DNA of 64,000 nucleotides from Hymenobacter guriensis (GCF_015773195.1 NZ_JADWYK010000002.1:186001-250000); one strand, 5' to 3'; shown: positions 34,301-41,666, counted from the first letter of the stretch. The notes: a model not told the origin generated them from the sequence alone. Translations and numbers: made by a program.

Positions 34301-34598
34301 TTTTCAGGTCGGCTTCCAGCAAGGCAATGGCCTTCACGTCGGCTTCTTCCTCTTTGGCTTCCAGCAGCCGCAGCTTGTAGAGCAGGGCGCGCAGGTACTC
34401 GGGCGTATCCTGGCGCTGGCGGGCGGCGCGGTACAGCTCGTCGACCAGCCTGGCGGCCGAGGTGGTTTGGTTCTTCGCCAGCAGGGCATCTACCTGCTGC
34501 CATTTTTTAGGGTCGGGGCCGGCGGGTGGCGTGGGCGCCGAAGAACCAGTGGAGAACAGCATCAACAGGGAAAAGCAAGCCAGCAGGAAGAAACGCAT
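28344..34598 (-). CDS. Alpha-2-macroglobulin family protein, very large
   Basis: A protein of 2084 residues with a signal peptide (MRFFLLACFSLLMLFSTGSSA). It is a bacterial alpha-2-macroglobulin: macroglobulin-type beta domains through the first half ('DRAIYRPGQTLYFKGIL' is the MG2 signature), the A2M central block ('FWLPALRTNDQGETVLEFQMPEAVTRWQLLALA'), and an alpha-helical thioester domain with the intact C-x-E-Q motif ('PYECSEQVF', Cys near residue 1533). A surface- or periplasm-exposed protease trap is the usual proposal. Odd points are a TonB-receptor-like 'LQGKVAGVQV' near residue 1211 and a repeat-derived Lys/Gln-rich insert near residues 1422-1454. The ATG at 34598 was chosen for the signal peptide; 34622 is the alternative. 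Confidence 0.93.
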   Translation of the reverse strand: MRFFLLACFSLLMLFSTGSSAPTPPAGPDPKKWQQVDALLAKNQTTSAARLVDELYRAARQRQDTPEYLRALLYKLRLLEAKEEEADVKAIALLEADLKTAQFPARPILHSLLGQLYVTYYQEHRYQLYDRTSGATENAAPTDTSAQDLRTWDAARLGSAVVRHYRASVKEEPGRQQQLPLARLGYAVTGGDVESLTLVPTLYDLLAHRAIEGLGNDEYYVTQPAEQFKLTNPTLFGSAAEFAQLKLTTPLADSLNGQYHVLLVLQELTAFRLREAANPAALADVDLARLRFVREHAEMPDQDALYEAALVRAIDTYRALPIASRFMFEQANVLRETNPAKARELALAAEKAYPKSLGAQQARNLRLGIEAVALHFTTEEVVLPNKPWLLKLEVRNAPQLYATAYRVSSAQVVRHLEQVNPKPRTWQQRYARVLAAKPAAAWTLPVAGPADYRAHSVQQAGPALPLGHYLIVLSTAADTPTKDKPGVSTEYGELHVSELSLVRRNANTQSGPQVLVLHRQSGQPLAGASVLPFMQYYDQPSRNYKQRRGTNVTTDAEGQAQVAMGMVTGENIHLRALLLTKGADSLLIEEGGYYGPRYRPDEEQLQRRTFLYTDRAIYRPGQTLYFKGILTETQAGKSRLLTGQPVSVRLVDVNGQTVQTLPFTSSDFGSFHGSVVLPTGLLNGEMSLQTDNGSASFAVEDYKRPTFQVTFEPVKGTPVLGQPVAVRGQATAYAGQPVDGATVRYRVMRRTFWPLYRPYSGRMSFPGPYGRAEVEISNGTTQTDSAGGFTVNFTAQSEAAANKRGGWGPGYVFEVTADVTDAAGETRTGQQTISLGNAALTLQLEVPELLNREKLPALRLLSTNATGEARPAKGQLRLYRLTPPAHAFRPRAWERPEREALSREEFKRRFPLDAYGKEDNDSTWARTEVFTQDFDTNTTPLLPELAAALTRQQPGRYVLEATATSAEQPAKTEQRFTLYTPSANELPVPTTDWFVALQDSVPPGQAAQFLVGGSEAGARVLVEVEAAGQPLRREWLTLNANEQRLVTVPVPAALGETQLYIHTTQVRDNRLYLHNAVVQVATPPAPLRLSIATFRDKLQPGQKETWRVTIHNAEGKPANVELLATLYDQSLDTFRPHSFMDLDFPKPYHPALLGWNGQFRTEESTELLDGNPVAGTIWSIVYPHLHMWGYLGEDETTDQKELRGKGTVSRMLQGKVAGVQVESAAMAAPVTSVRVADAQDESLAEVVVAGAPKPAQPDLSSVQARKDFRETAFWLPALRTNDQGETVLEFQMPEAVTRWQLLALAHDQELHTGLLRRDLVTQKSLQVTPNAPRFFREGDQLRFSAKLSNLTAQPLSGTTQLFLFDARTQQPIESKVLQGAAQQAFQLAANQSSAVSWSLRIPETAEGQMPLEAITYRVVASAELRSKNQESRIGKKKGKEAKSQKQATRNKQLETVSDGEENTLPVLLNRILITESLPLPIVGPATREFELKKLTSTTSGTRRNYSLTLEMTPNPAWYAVQALPYLMEYPYECSEQVFSRLYANLLAARILQQNPRLQPVLAEWKRAAQAGDKSALTSKLEQNQEVKALLLQETPWVRDAQNDTERMRRLAELLDEPRLRAETARALLKLSKMQQPNGAFPWFEKMPDDRYITQLIVAGFGKLQKLGALDASQDEQARPVLQNALRYLDEQLQRDYTELRKQPKVDLKKDHLQDIQIQALYARSFWLKQAVAKSAQPAQAYYQQQAATYWPAQTRYLQAQLALALHRTKAAPTAVRDVLTALRENALHSPELGMYWKEVPGGYYWREAPTETQATLIEAFDEVQDDQKAVDEMKLWLLKQKQTQHWESTRATADACYALLLRGSDWLQPTQPLQVRVGGELVKPMAQQTGTGYFKTTWSAAEVKPAQGKVSVQKTVAGVAWGALYWQYFEQLDKITPATTALSLERQLFREQRTAGGPVLERLTAAAPLRVGDVLVVRLVLRADRDLEYVHLKDQRAAGLELISQTSGYRYQGGLGYYESPRDAATNFFIGFFPKGTHTFEYRLRAAQSGDFSGGLSQLQCLYAPEFTTHSAGTRVQIGEQSGK
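30236..30333. repeat. Fourteen degenerate heptamers inside the A2M gene
   Basis: Read on the plus strand the units are TTTCTAG, TTGCTTG, TTTCTAG, TTGCTTG, TTTTTGG, CTTTTGG and so on to TGATTCT, TGATTCT, TACTTCT, CAGTTCT. The first 14 bases are exactly duplicated. In the gene they encode a hydrophilic insert of K, Q, N, S and R. The reading frame is kept. Confidence 0.7.
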
Positions 34599-34717
34599 GA
34601 GCCGATAACGCGCGAAACGCATGGGTAAGTACAGACATAGATGCACGGATCCAGCCAAAAGCACACACGCAGCCGAAAAATGTGCGCAAATAACCTCAAC
34701 CGTTATGCTCCGCCCAA

Positions 34718-34760
34718 CGAAAACGCCCGCTTCCGGAGTGACAGAAGCGGGCGTTTTCGT
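34718..34760 (-). terminator. Terminator of the DinB-like gene
   Basis: ACGAAAACGCCCGCTTC pairs with GAAGCGGGCGTTTTCGT. The distal arm reaches the stop codon of the gene at 34760. Confidence 0.8.
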
Positions 34761-35371
34761 TATTCGGTTTCGAAGGTGGCGGGCCGGGCCGAGCCGGCGG
34801 CGGGCTTGGTGTCGAGCACCTGCTCGGCCTGCAGCAGGTGGCGGTCCAGGTGCAGCACCAGCGCCTCCAGCTGGTCGGTGAGGCGGATGCGCAGCAGTGG
34901 AAACACGGGGTTGGGAATGCGCACCCGGTTGGCGTTGATTTCGCGGGCCACGGCAATAATGCGCAGCAGTTCATCGAGCTGCCGGCCAAATACCTCCACC
35001 ACGGTTCGCGGCAGCCGCGAGCCGCTGGGCGCGTACTGCTGCGGAGTTTTCAGGGGTTTTTCGCTGGCGGGCGTCCGCATGGCCTCCACCAGCTTGCTGC
35101 CGAAGTACCCGTGTTTTACCTGCTCGGCGGGGCGGCTGCCGCGCTGGCGGGCCAGGCGCACGCGTCGCATCATATCGGGCAGGTAGTGGCCGCCCATAAT
35201 GTTGAGGTGCTCCAGGCACTGGCCTACGCTCCACTTGCCGGGGTGCGGGCGGCGGTTCAGCTCCTGGATGTCGAGCTGGCGAAAACGCGCATTATTTATT
35301 TCCTGGGCGCGGCGGATGCTTTTTTCCAGCTGGTCGAGAAATTCAGTAGTGCGGGTGGGAGAGGCAGACAT
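34760..35371 (-). CDS. DinB superfamily protein
   Basis: The 203-residue helical-bundle protein has the DinB pattern: 'LDQLEKSIRRAQEINNARF', then 'RRPHPGKWSVGQCLEHLNIMGGHYLPDM' with the first metal His, a middle region, and 'IRLTDQLEALVLHLDRHLLQAEQVL' with the HxxxH-like pair. DinB proteins are metal-dependent, some being thiol S-transferases; the substrate is not known here. I chose the ATG at 35371; upstream residues are arginine-rich and look non-coding. Confidence 0.8.
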   Translation of the reverse strand: MSASPTRTTEFLDQLEKSIRRAQEINNARFRQLDIQELNRRPHPGKWSVGQCLEHLNIMGGHYLPDMMRRVRLARQRGSRPAEQVKHGYFGSKLVEAMRTPASEKPLKTPQQYAPSGSRLPRTVVEVFGRQLDELLRIIAVAREINANRVRIPNPVFPLLRIRLTDQLEALVLHLDRHLLQAEQVLDTKPAAGSARPATFETE

Positions 35372-35631
35372 ACGGACAGGAGGATAGCAGTGGCAGCGAG
35401 GCAAGGTACGCGTCTCAGCGCGTTTAGCCAACCTTTTGCCGGCCAAAGCCCGCGCCGCCTTCCGAGGTTTCTGCGGCATTCCGCTTTATCTTGGCCCCGG
35501 AGGCCGCTAGCCCTTGCTCCGGCCAGACTTGGATGGCCGCGGCAACCCACCCATAACTCAGCTGCAGGCTTCCCTCCTGCCGGAACTGCTTGCCTTGGGG
35601 CCGGGCTTCCGGCTTTTCCCGCCTGAATTGT

Positions 35632-36990
35632 ATGTCTATGCGCTGTATGGGGCTTTTGCTAACCGAATGGAGTACCAGCCTGATCTGCCCCGCCCAGCAG
35701 TACCTGTTGGTGCCGGCCGTCGGCAACAAGCCTTTGGCGGCGCTATTTTTCGCTCATACCCCCCTGGTTTTGCACATTCACGCTGCTTTTTGGCATACTG
35801 TCTGGGTTGGGGCACTGCTAATTCTGGGGTTAATGGTGGTTGGCTACGTTCTGCTGCGGGCGGCGCGGCGGCGCGAGCAGAAGTTAAGACAGACACTGCA
35901 GCAGCGTGCCGTCGAACTGGCCGAAGCCCGCGCCGCGGCGGAGTCCTCCCGGCTGGCCAAATCCCGCTTCCTGGCCGATATGAGCCACGAAGTTCGTACT
36001 CCGCTGAACGCTGTGCTGGGCCTCTCTCACCTGCTGCAGCAAAGTCCGCTGACACCTGGGCAACTGGAGGACCTTACCGCGTTGCAGGGAGCTTCGCATA
36101 CGTTGCTCACGCTGTTCAATGACCTGCTCGACGGCTCCCGAACCGATGCCGGCCAGCCGGATCCGACGGCCGCGCCGTTTCAGCTGCCCACGATATTGCA
36201 GCCGTTTGAGCCCCCTCTGCGGGTGTTGGTAGCCGAAGACAACGGTCTTAACCAGCTGGTGGCCCGCCGCACCCTCGAAGCCTGGAATGTGGAGGTGACG
36301 GTGGCAGCCAACGGCCGCTTGGCCGTGGAGGCCGCCCTGCACCAGCCCTTCGATGCGGTGCTAATGGACGTGAACATGCCCGAAATGGATGGCTATGAGG
36401 CTACCCGGGAGCTGCGTCGTCACTTCCCGGATGCTCAACAGCTGCCCATCCTCGGTCTTACGGCAGCTATTTTGCCCGAGGACCGCGCGTTGGCCCTGGC
36501 CGCCGGCATGAACGACGCCCTGCCCAAGCCGTTTGAGCCGGCTGTGCTCTACACCGCGCTGGCTCACTGCACCGGCCGGGCCACTGCGGCCGGGCCACCG
36601 GAGCCAACCGCCTCATCTCCCGTTCCCCTCATTCAAACCGAACTGCGCCCCGACTGGAGTTTGCTGGAAGAGCTGGCGGGCGCTAACACTACCTTCATGG
36701 TGCGGGTGCTGGAAACGTTTCTGCGTGAGGCGCCCCGGCAGCTGACGGCCCTACTGGCCGCTTCTCAGCGCCCCGACCTGCCGCAACTGGCCCGCGAAGC
36801 CCACAAACTGAAAGGCCAGCTGGCGTATTTTGGCCTGCAGAGCCTCACGCATAACCTGGAGCAGCTGGAAATTTCGGCCAAAGCCGATAACCCGGAGGCC
36901 GTGCGCACAGTTGAGCTTATCGAGCAGCAGTTTCGGCAAGTGCTGCCGCTTGTTCAGGCCCGCCACGACGAACTGGCTGCCTCGGTCTGA
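35632..36990 (+). CDS. Membrane HisKA-REC-Hpt protein without ATPase domain
   Basis: About 452 residues from the ATG at 35632 (a TTG at 35590 is possible). The order is a short N-terminus, one membrane helix ('FWHTVWVGALLILGLMVVGYVLL'), a coiled linker, HisKA with 'FLADMSHEVRTPLN' (His119), REC with 'VLVAEDNGLNQ', 'LMDVNMPEMDG' (Asp246) and 'LPKPFEP', then Hpt with 'AREAHKLKGQLAYFG' (His391). The HATPase_c domain that should lie between HisKA and REC is absent: only about 30 residues separate them, and no N, G1 or G2 box is seen. It could be a phosphorelay adaptor that depends on another kinase. It lies 62 bp before a LytTR regulator. Confidence 0.85.
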   Translation: MSMRCMGLLLTEWSTSLICPAQQYLLVPAVGNKPLAALFFAHTPLVLHIHAAFWHTVWVGALLILGLMVVGYVLLRAARRREQKLRQTLQQRAVELAEARAAAESSRLAKSRFLADMSHEVRTPLNAVLGLSHLLQQSPLTPGQLEDLTALQGASHTLLTLFNDLLDGSRTDAGQPDPTAAPFQLPTILQPFEPPLRVLVAEDNGLNQLVARRTLEAWNVEVTVAANGRLAVEAALHQPFDAVLMDVNMPEMDGYEATRELRRHFPDAQQLPILGLTAAILPEDRALALAAGMNDALPKPFEPAVLYTALAHCTGRATAAGPPEPTASSPVPLIQTELRPDWSLLEELAGANTTFMVRVLETFLREAPRQLTALLAASQRPDLPQLAREAHKLKGQLAYFGLQSLTHNLEQLEISAKADNPEAVRTVELIEQQFRQVLPLVQARHDELAASV

Positions 36991-37014
36991 CTCCTGAAAT
37001 TCGTTTGGGCCGCG

Positions 37015-37022
37015 TACCTTGT
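37015..37022 (+). promoter_or_regulatory. -7-like element before the LytTR gene
   Basis: TACCTTGT, 31 bases before the ATG at 37053. The regulator may therefore be transcribed on its own as well as with the upstream relay protein. Confidence 0.4.
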
Positions 37023-37052
37023 GGCCACTCTCTTAATCTCCTTTCCTGCTTT

Positions 37053-37769
37053 ATGCCCGTACCCGCTGCTCCTCTCCGCTGCCTTATCGTTGATGATGAC
37101 CCACTGGCGGTGCAGATTGTCGAGAATTGCATTGTCAATACGCCGTTTCTGCAGGCTGTGGGGCACTATAACAGTTCGGTGGAGGCCGCTGAGTTCCTGC
37201 GCACCTCTCCCGTGGACGTGCTGTTTCTGGACGTGGAGATGCCGCTGATGTCGGGTATCGAGCTGCTGCGGGCCCTGCCCAGCCCGCCCCTCGTAGTGCT
37301 TATCACGTCCAGCAAGGAGTATGCGGTAGAGGCATTTGAGTTTTCGGTGGTCGATTATCTGGTGAAGCCCATCAGCTACGCCCGCTTCCTGAAAGCCGCC
37401 CAGAAAGCCCTCGACCAGTTCACCAACAACGCCCCGGAACCGGGTGCCGCCGAATCAAGCGAGTTCACCTTTGTGAAGGTGGACAACAAGCTGGTGAAGG
37501 TGCTCTTCGACGAAGTGCGCTACGTGGAGGCCCTGGGCGACTACGTGCACATCGTTACGGGCCAGAGCAAGCTCATCGTGTATAGCACCATGCGGGCCGT
37601 GGAAGAGAAGTTTCCGCCGGCGCTGTTCGTGCGCGTGCACCGCTCCTTTATCGTGGGCATGAAGTGGATTCAGGCTATTGAAGACAACGCTATCAACATC
37701 GACCACAAGCTGATTCCCATCGGCCAGACATACATGCGCGACGTCACGCAGCGCCTCAACAAGTTCTGA
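37053..37769 (+). CDS. LytTR-family response regulator
   Basis: The 238-residue protein has a receiver domain ('CLIVDDDPLAVQIVE', phospho-Asp in 'LFLDVEMPLMSG', Lys in 'YLVKPISYARF') and a LytTR DNA-binding domain ('FTFVKVDNKLVKVLFDEVRYVEALGDYVHIVTG', 'FVRVHRSFIVGMKWIQAIE') split into blocks. It is the AgrA/ComE type of regulator, which binds direct repeats. The likely phosphodonor is the upstream HisKA-REC-Hpt protein or a kinase feeding it. The ATG at 37053 gives the normal receiver start. Confidence 0.93.
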   Translation: MPVPAAPLRCLIVDDDPLAVQIVENCIVNTPFLQAVGHYNSSVEAAEFLRTSPVDVLFLDVEMPLMSGIELLRALPSPPLVVLITSSKEYAVEAFEFSVVDYLVKPISYARFLKAAQKALDQFTNNAPEPGAAESSEFTFVKVDNKLVKVLFDEVRYVEALGDYVHIVTGQSKLIVYSTMRAVEEKFPPALFVRVHRSFIVGMKWIQAIEDNAINIDHKLIPIGQTYMRDVTQRLNKF

Positions 37770-37818
37770 CCGACGCTGCTCTGACTTCGCTGCGGCTTGC
37801 CGAATTACATAACGGAGC

Positions 37819-39318
37819 TTACTGCTCCACCTGCTCCATCAGGTGCAGCGTGAGTTGCCACAGGTTTTCGTACGGAATGATTTCGATACCCGCAAAGGCT
37901 TCGCCGGGCATGGGCGTCTGAGCAAGTTTGGCCAGCAGGGGCTGCCCCTTGCGGCGGCACAGAGCCTCATCAAAGTTCTCGGTGACGGTGAGCTGCAGCA
38001 GACGGAAGAATAACCGCCCGCGCAGGGCAGCGGCCTCCCGCAGGTGGGTGCCAGCGTATTTGCGCAGGCCCTCCAGGCGCGACAGTACTTCTTCCAAGTT
38101 ACGCTGCTTGAGGTAATACAGAAACTGCAGGATCAGGATGGCCACGTTCAGGCCCTGCTTGTCGCGGCTGTACTCGGGCAGAACATGCATTAGCTGGGCA
38201 AAGTGCAGGTTGCGTACCGGCAGGTTTTCGGGCGCCACAAAGTACAGATAGGCCCGGTACAGCTCCCACCGCTGCTGAGCCGCCGTGCGCAGCTTGCTGA
38301 AAAACGGGTTGTCGAAGGCCATTTTCAGCAGCTCGGTGGCCTTGCCATATGCGCTTGCGTGCATAGCCAGCAGCAGGTAGTGCTCCATGAACACAAACCA
38401 GTTGCCGGATGAGCGGTGAAAGGCGCTCAGATACTGCGCTGCCAGTTCCAGCCCGGCCTGCAGACGCCGGGCCTGCAGGTGGGCAAAAACGCTGTAAAAC
38501 ATATTGTAGCGCCGGTCGAAGCGCTTGGCGTTCAGCTTGCCGGCCTCCCACAGCTTTTCCGACTCGCTGGTCGTCTGAATAATGCCTTCGTAGTCCCCGC
38601 TGAGCTCCTGCTGCATCAGGCGCAGCTTGTAGAGGTGGTCGTACACCCGGAACACGGGCGCCTGGGCGTATAGCACTTCCATCTGGCGCACAAACTCCGG
38701 CAGCTTGGTAAGCAGCTGCTGCCGGATGCGCACTTTATCGGAAAGCATCATTTTGGCCTCCCAGAAAATTTCGCTGGCCTGCTGCTCGATGTGCAGCAGC
38801 CGCTCCGCCGCTCCCAGCTGCTTTACTGCGTGCCGGTATTTGCCGGCCTGGCGCTGCTCGGCATAAATCTGCCGCAGTCCCAGCAGGCTGGTTACCTCGT
38901 GCTGGTTGAACTCGCCCTCGGCGGCCAGCCGCTGGCACCGCCGGTACAGCTTCTCAGACATTACGTACTCGCCCTCCCGCAGCAGTACGCCGGCCTGGTA
39001 CAGCAAGTCCAGACACTCCTGCTCGTAGCGCCGGTACACCGGGTGGCGGGCATCTGTATAATCCAGAAAAAACAGATTATTGAACAGCTTATGCTGCACC
39101 CGGGATTTGAGCTTGCGCAAGGCCGTTTGATTGACGGCGCTGCCGCTACCGTACAGCTCCCGTACGGCTTGCAGCATCGTCACGCTGTCGCGCGTCTGCA
39201 GCAGATGCAGTAGCTGCAACTCTTTACTCTGGGTGGGCTTCTGAGTAAAGTCTAATAACGGCATCACTTTCTGCCGTCTATTAGTCACAATTCGGGCAAT
39301 AGACGCCAATTCTTTCAT
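37819..39318 (-). CDS. Helical-repeat (TPR-like) protein of unknown function
   Basis: The 499-residue all-helical protein has no signal peptide. The N-terminal about 90 residues ('SKELQLLHLLQTRDSVTML', 'NQTALRKLKSRVQHKLFNNL') form a basic helical unit that could be a DNA- or protein-binding domain. The rest (about 95-490) consists of repeated helix pairs resembling degenerate TPRs ('YVMSEKLYRRCQRLAAEGEF', 'YGKATELLKMAFDNPFFSKL'). An unusual Shine-Dalgarno-like GGGAGG lies 4 bases before the ATG. It faces the repeat-peptide gene at 39670 across a 351-bp AT-rich region with a palindrome at 39402. I know no function for it. Confidence 0.8.
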   Translation of the reverse strand: MKELASIARIVTNRRQKVMPLLDFTQKPTQSKELQLLHLLQTRDSVTMLQAVRELYGSGSAVNQTALRKLKSRVQHKLFNNLFFLDYTDARHPVYRRYEQECLDLLYQAGVLLREGEYVMSEKLYRRCQRLAAEGEFNQHEVTSLLGLRQIYAEQRQAGKYRHAVKQLGAAERLLHIEQQASEIFWEAKMMLSDKVRIRQQLLTKLPEFVRQMEVLYAQAPVFRVYDHLYKLRLMQQELSGDYEGIIQTTSESEKLWEAGKLNAKRFDRRYNMFYSVFAHLQARRLQAGLELAAQYLSAFHRSSGNWFVFMEHYLLLAMHASAYGKATELLKMAFDNPFFSKLRTAAQQRWELYRAYLYFVAPENLPVRNLHFAQLMHVLPEYSRDKQGLNVAILILQFLYYLKQRNLEEVLSRLEGLRKYAGTHLREAAALRGRLFFRLLQLTVTENFDEALCRRKGQPLLAKLAQTPMPGEAFAGIEIIPYENLWQLTLHLMEQVEQ

Positions 39319-39669
39319 CTAACCTCCCTTAGTAAGTGATTCAAGCCAACCGTGATGCCAGGCAGGTTTCACCAGGCACTTACTTCTTACTCTCTGAGAG
39401 AAACACAATATTTATTGTGTTAACCCCGGCCTCCAGGCGCCAACAACGTGTCACAAGATTAGCTATATTTTAGCATACGTCCATATTATTTACTAACTTC
39501 TGTAATTAAAAAAGGAAGAAGGCAATAACTTGAATAGAAAAAAATACAATTGAGTTAAACCATAGTTATAGTCCCATTTACAGACATACCTTCCTTTACT
39601 TCGGCCAAATTTCAGGGGAAATTCGAAACAAATCTTCACTTCTCTCCACCTCACTACAGTAAGCGTGTC
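39319..39669. other. AT-rich divergent regulatory region
   Basis: The region separates the helical-repeat gene (minus) from the repeat-peptide gene (plus). It holds the palindrome at 39402-39421, TCTCTGAGAGA just beside it, and a -7-like TAATCTTG on the minus strand (39461-39454). For the plus-strand gene only a poor TACTTCGG at about 39597 is visible. Its AT content is far above that of the neighbours. Confidence 0.5.
39402..39421. promoter_or_regulatory. Palindrome, candidate operator
   Basis: AACACAATA and TATTGTGTT flank TT. It lies about 35 to 50 bases downstream of the likely minus-strand start site, in the leader of the helical-repeat gene. Confidence 0.5.
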
Positions 39670-39867
39670 ATGTTAGAACTTATTGCACTCGTCCTTCTGC
39701 AGTTGGCTACTTTCCTAAATAAGCCTAATGGTACAGTTGCCCCCAAGCCCATAAATACCCTTGAAACGGGCGGTGGTAGCTGGGGTGAAGGCCAAGCAAC
39801 CTCCACTACTCCTCCGGCGGCAACCGGTGGCGGCAGCTGGGGCGAAGGCCAGGTAAGCAAGCCCTAA
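39670..39867 (+). CDS. 65-residue peptide with two TGGGSWGEGQ repeats, possible secreted peptide precursor
   Basis: The protein has a hydrophobic N-terminus (MLELIALVLLQLATFL, residues 1-16) that could act as a signal sequence, a Pro/Thr-rich spacer, and two identical decapeptides TGGGSWGEGQ (39766-39795 and 39823-39852) separated by ATSTTPPAA. The two DNA copies differ at six third-codon positions and at no amino acid, which is good evidence that the peptide is translated and selected. I know no family for it. It lies 76 bp before a peptide-type ABC importer and divergent from a helical-repeat protein. Confidence 0.75.
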   Translation: MLELIALVLLQLATFLNKPNGTVAPKPINTLETGGGSWGEGQATSTTPPAATGGGSWGEGQVSKP

Positions 39868-39903
39868 AACCCGCATTTCGCTGAGGCCATTCCAAAACTT
39901 GGG

Positions 39904-39911
39904 TATCTTGC
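39904..39911 (+). promoter_or_regulatory. -7-like element before the binding-protein gene
   Basis: TATCTTGC, 31 bases before the ATG at 39943. The importer may have its own promoter in addition to read-through from the peptide gene. Confidence 0.4.
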
Positions 39912-39942
39912 CAGGCAGCCGGCAACATCCGGCCCTACCCTG

Positions 39943-41664
39943 ATGCTTGGATTGTGGTTCCGCACGGCGTTGCTGGTTTTACTGCTTGGCTCCTGTAAGC
40001 CGGCTACTCCTCCTGCGGCCCAGGTACGTATCCGCTGGCCCCGCGACCCGGAGTCCCTGCACCCGCACATGTTGGCCAATGCTATGGCCGTTCAGGCCAT
40101 TAACCTCACGTATCAGAGTTTATTAGCCGTTGATGCCTCCCGGCAGCAACTCGTTCCTTTGTTAGCCGATTCGTTGCCCGCGGTGCGGCGCAACGGGTCG
40201 GCTTCCTTTTTCTCCTACCGAATCCGTCCTCAGGCTACCTGGGACGACGGGCAGCCTATACTGGCAGCCGATGTGGCATTCAGCCTGCGCGCTATGCGTT
40301 GCCCCGACTTGCCCAACGAGCGGATGCAGGCCCAGTACGGTTTCATTCAGGACATTAAGATTTCAGCCGCTGACCCGCGCCGCTTTACGCTGGTGTGCGC
40401 CCCCTATGCCCCGGACTATCGGATGCTGTCAGGGGATTTCGCCATTCTGCCCGAGCACCTGCTTGATTCTGCCCACACGCTGCGTACGCTGCCGCTGACC
40501 GGCATCGACTCCGTGGCGGCAGCGCGACCGGCCGTGGCGGCTGTCATTCAGCGGCTGGCGGCGGCCGGGCTCGAACGTTCGCCCGGCCGGTATGGCAGCG
40601 GTCCTTATCAGCTGAAAACCTGGCAAACCGGTCAGCAACTGACCTTGCAGCGCAAGCACCCGTGGTGGGGTGACCCTCTGCAGGCCACGGAACCCCAGCT
40701 CACGGCCCGCCCCGAACAGATTCGCTTTCAGATAATTCCCGACCAAACCGCCGCCCTGCTGGCTTTGCGCCGCCAGGAAGTAGACGTGTACGCCGGAATT
40801 CCACCGGCTGATTTTGCCCGTCTCCGGCAGTCGGCTGCCGATACTGCGCGCCTGGGCCTGTACACACCCGACTCCTATGAGATGGTAACGGCCGGCTTCA
40901 ACACGCGACGGCCGGTTTTGCGGCAGAGCCTCACACGGCAGGCCATCAGTTGCTTATTTGATGTAGAAGGTATTTTAAATGGGGCGCTGCATCAGCAAGG
41001 GTATGCCAGCGTGGGCATGATCAGCCCGCACCAGCCCGTCTTTTACAACGACAGCCTGCCAGCGGACACCTTCAACCCAACGGCTGCTATAACCTACCTG
41101 CAGCAAGCCGGCTGGCGCCGCCAGCCTGACGGCACGTGGCAGCAGCTTGGAACCGATGGCAAGCCTTTGCCGCTGACCTTCGCTATTTCATACCGGGCGG
41201 GCAATGCCGCCTATGAGTTTATTGCGCTGCAGGTACGTACGGCGGCGGCGCGCCTGGGTATTGCGGTGCAGCTACGCCCGGCAGAAAGTGCCCTGCTCAC
41301 GCAGCAGCTGCAAGCCGGCGAATTTGACGTGTACCTGCGCTCTGTGGTAGGCAACCCGTTTGCGCATAACTTTATTCCGCTGCTACACTCGGCCAGCACG
41401 GGCACGGCCGGCGGCAACTACACCGGTTTCGGCTCCCCGGCGTCCGACCGGCTGCTGGAACGGCTGGCAGCTGCCGAGGACACACTCAGCAAACGCAAGC
41501 TCCTGCGCCAGTTTCAGCGCGTGCTCCAGCGGGAGCGGCCGTTGCGGGTGCTTTACTTCATGCGCAACCCCATAGCCGTGTCGAAGCGTTTTACCAATTT
41601 GGGCTTGTCGAGCTTGTCGCCGGGCTACGAGGTAGCGGGGTTTGTGGAGAAGCCGCAGCCTTAA
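39943..41664 (+). CDS. ABC transporter substrate-binding lipoprotein, family 5 (peptide/nickel type)
   Basis: The 573-residue lipoprotein has lipobox LGSC near residue 17. The SBP_bac_5 fold shows in 'IRWPRDPESLHPHMLANAMAVQAINLTYQSLLAVD', 'YRIRPQATWDDGQPILAADVAFSLRAM' and 'GSGPYQLKTWQTGQQLTLQRK', split here into blocks. Such proteins deliver oligopeptides, dipeptides or nickel to OppBC-like permeases; peptides are the commonest ligand. The two permease genes follow at once. The ligand is not provable from sequence, but a repeat-peptide gene lies immediately upstream. Confidence 0.92.
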   Translation: MLGLWFRTALLVLLLGSCKPATPPAAQVRIRWPRDPESLHPHMLANAMAVQAINLTYQSLLAVDASRQQLVPLLADSLPAVRRNGSASFFSYRIRPQATWDDGQPILAADVAFSLRAMRCPDLPNERMQAQYGFIQDIKISAADPRRFTLVCAPYAPDYRMLSGDFAILPEHLLDSAHTLRTLPLTGIDSVAAARPAVAAVIQRLAAAGLERSPGRYGSGPYQLKTWQTGQQLTLQRKHPWWGDPLQATEPQLTARPEQIRFQIIPDQTAALLALRRQEVDVYAGIPPADFARLRQSAADTARLGLYTPDSYEMVTAGFNTRRPVLRQSLTRQAISCLFDVEGILNGALHQQGYASVGMISPHQPVFYNDSLPADTFNPTAAITYLQQAGWRRQPDGTWQQLGTDGKPLPLTFAISYRAGNAAYEFIALQVRTAAARLGIAVQLRPAESALLTQQLQAGEFDVYLRSVVGNPFAHNFIPLLHSASTGTAGGNYTGFGSPASDRLLERLAAAEDTLSKRKLLRQFQRVLQRERPLRVLYFMRNPIAVSKRFTNLGLSSLSPGYEVAGFVEKPQP

Positions 41665-41666
41665 GT

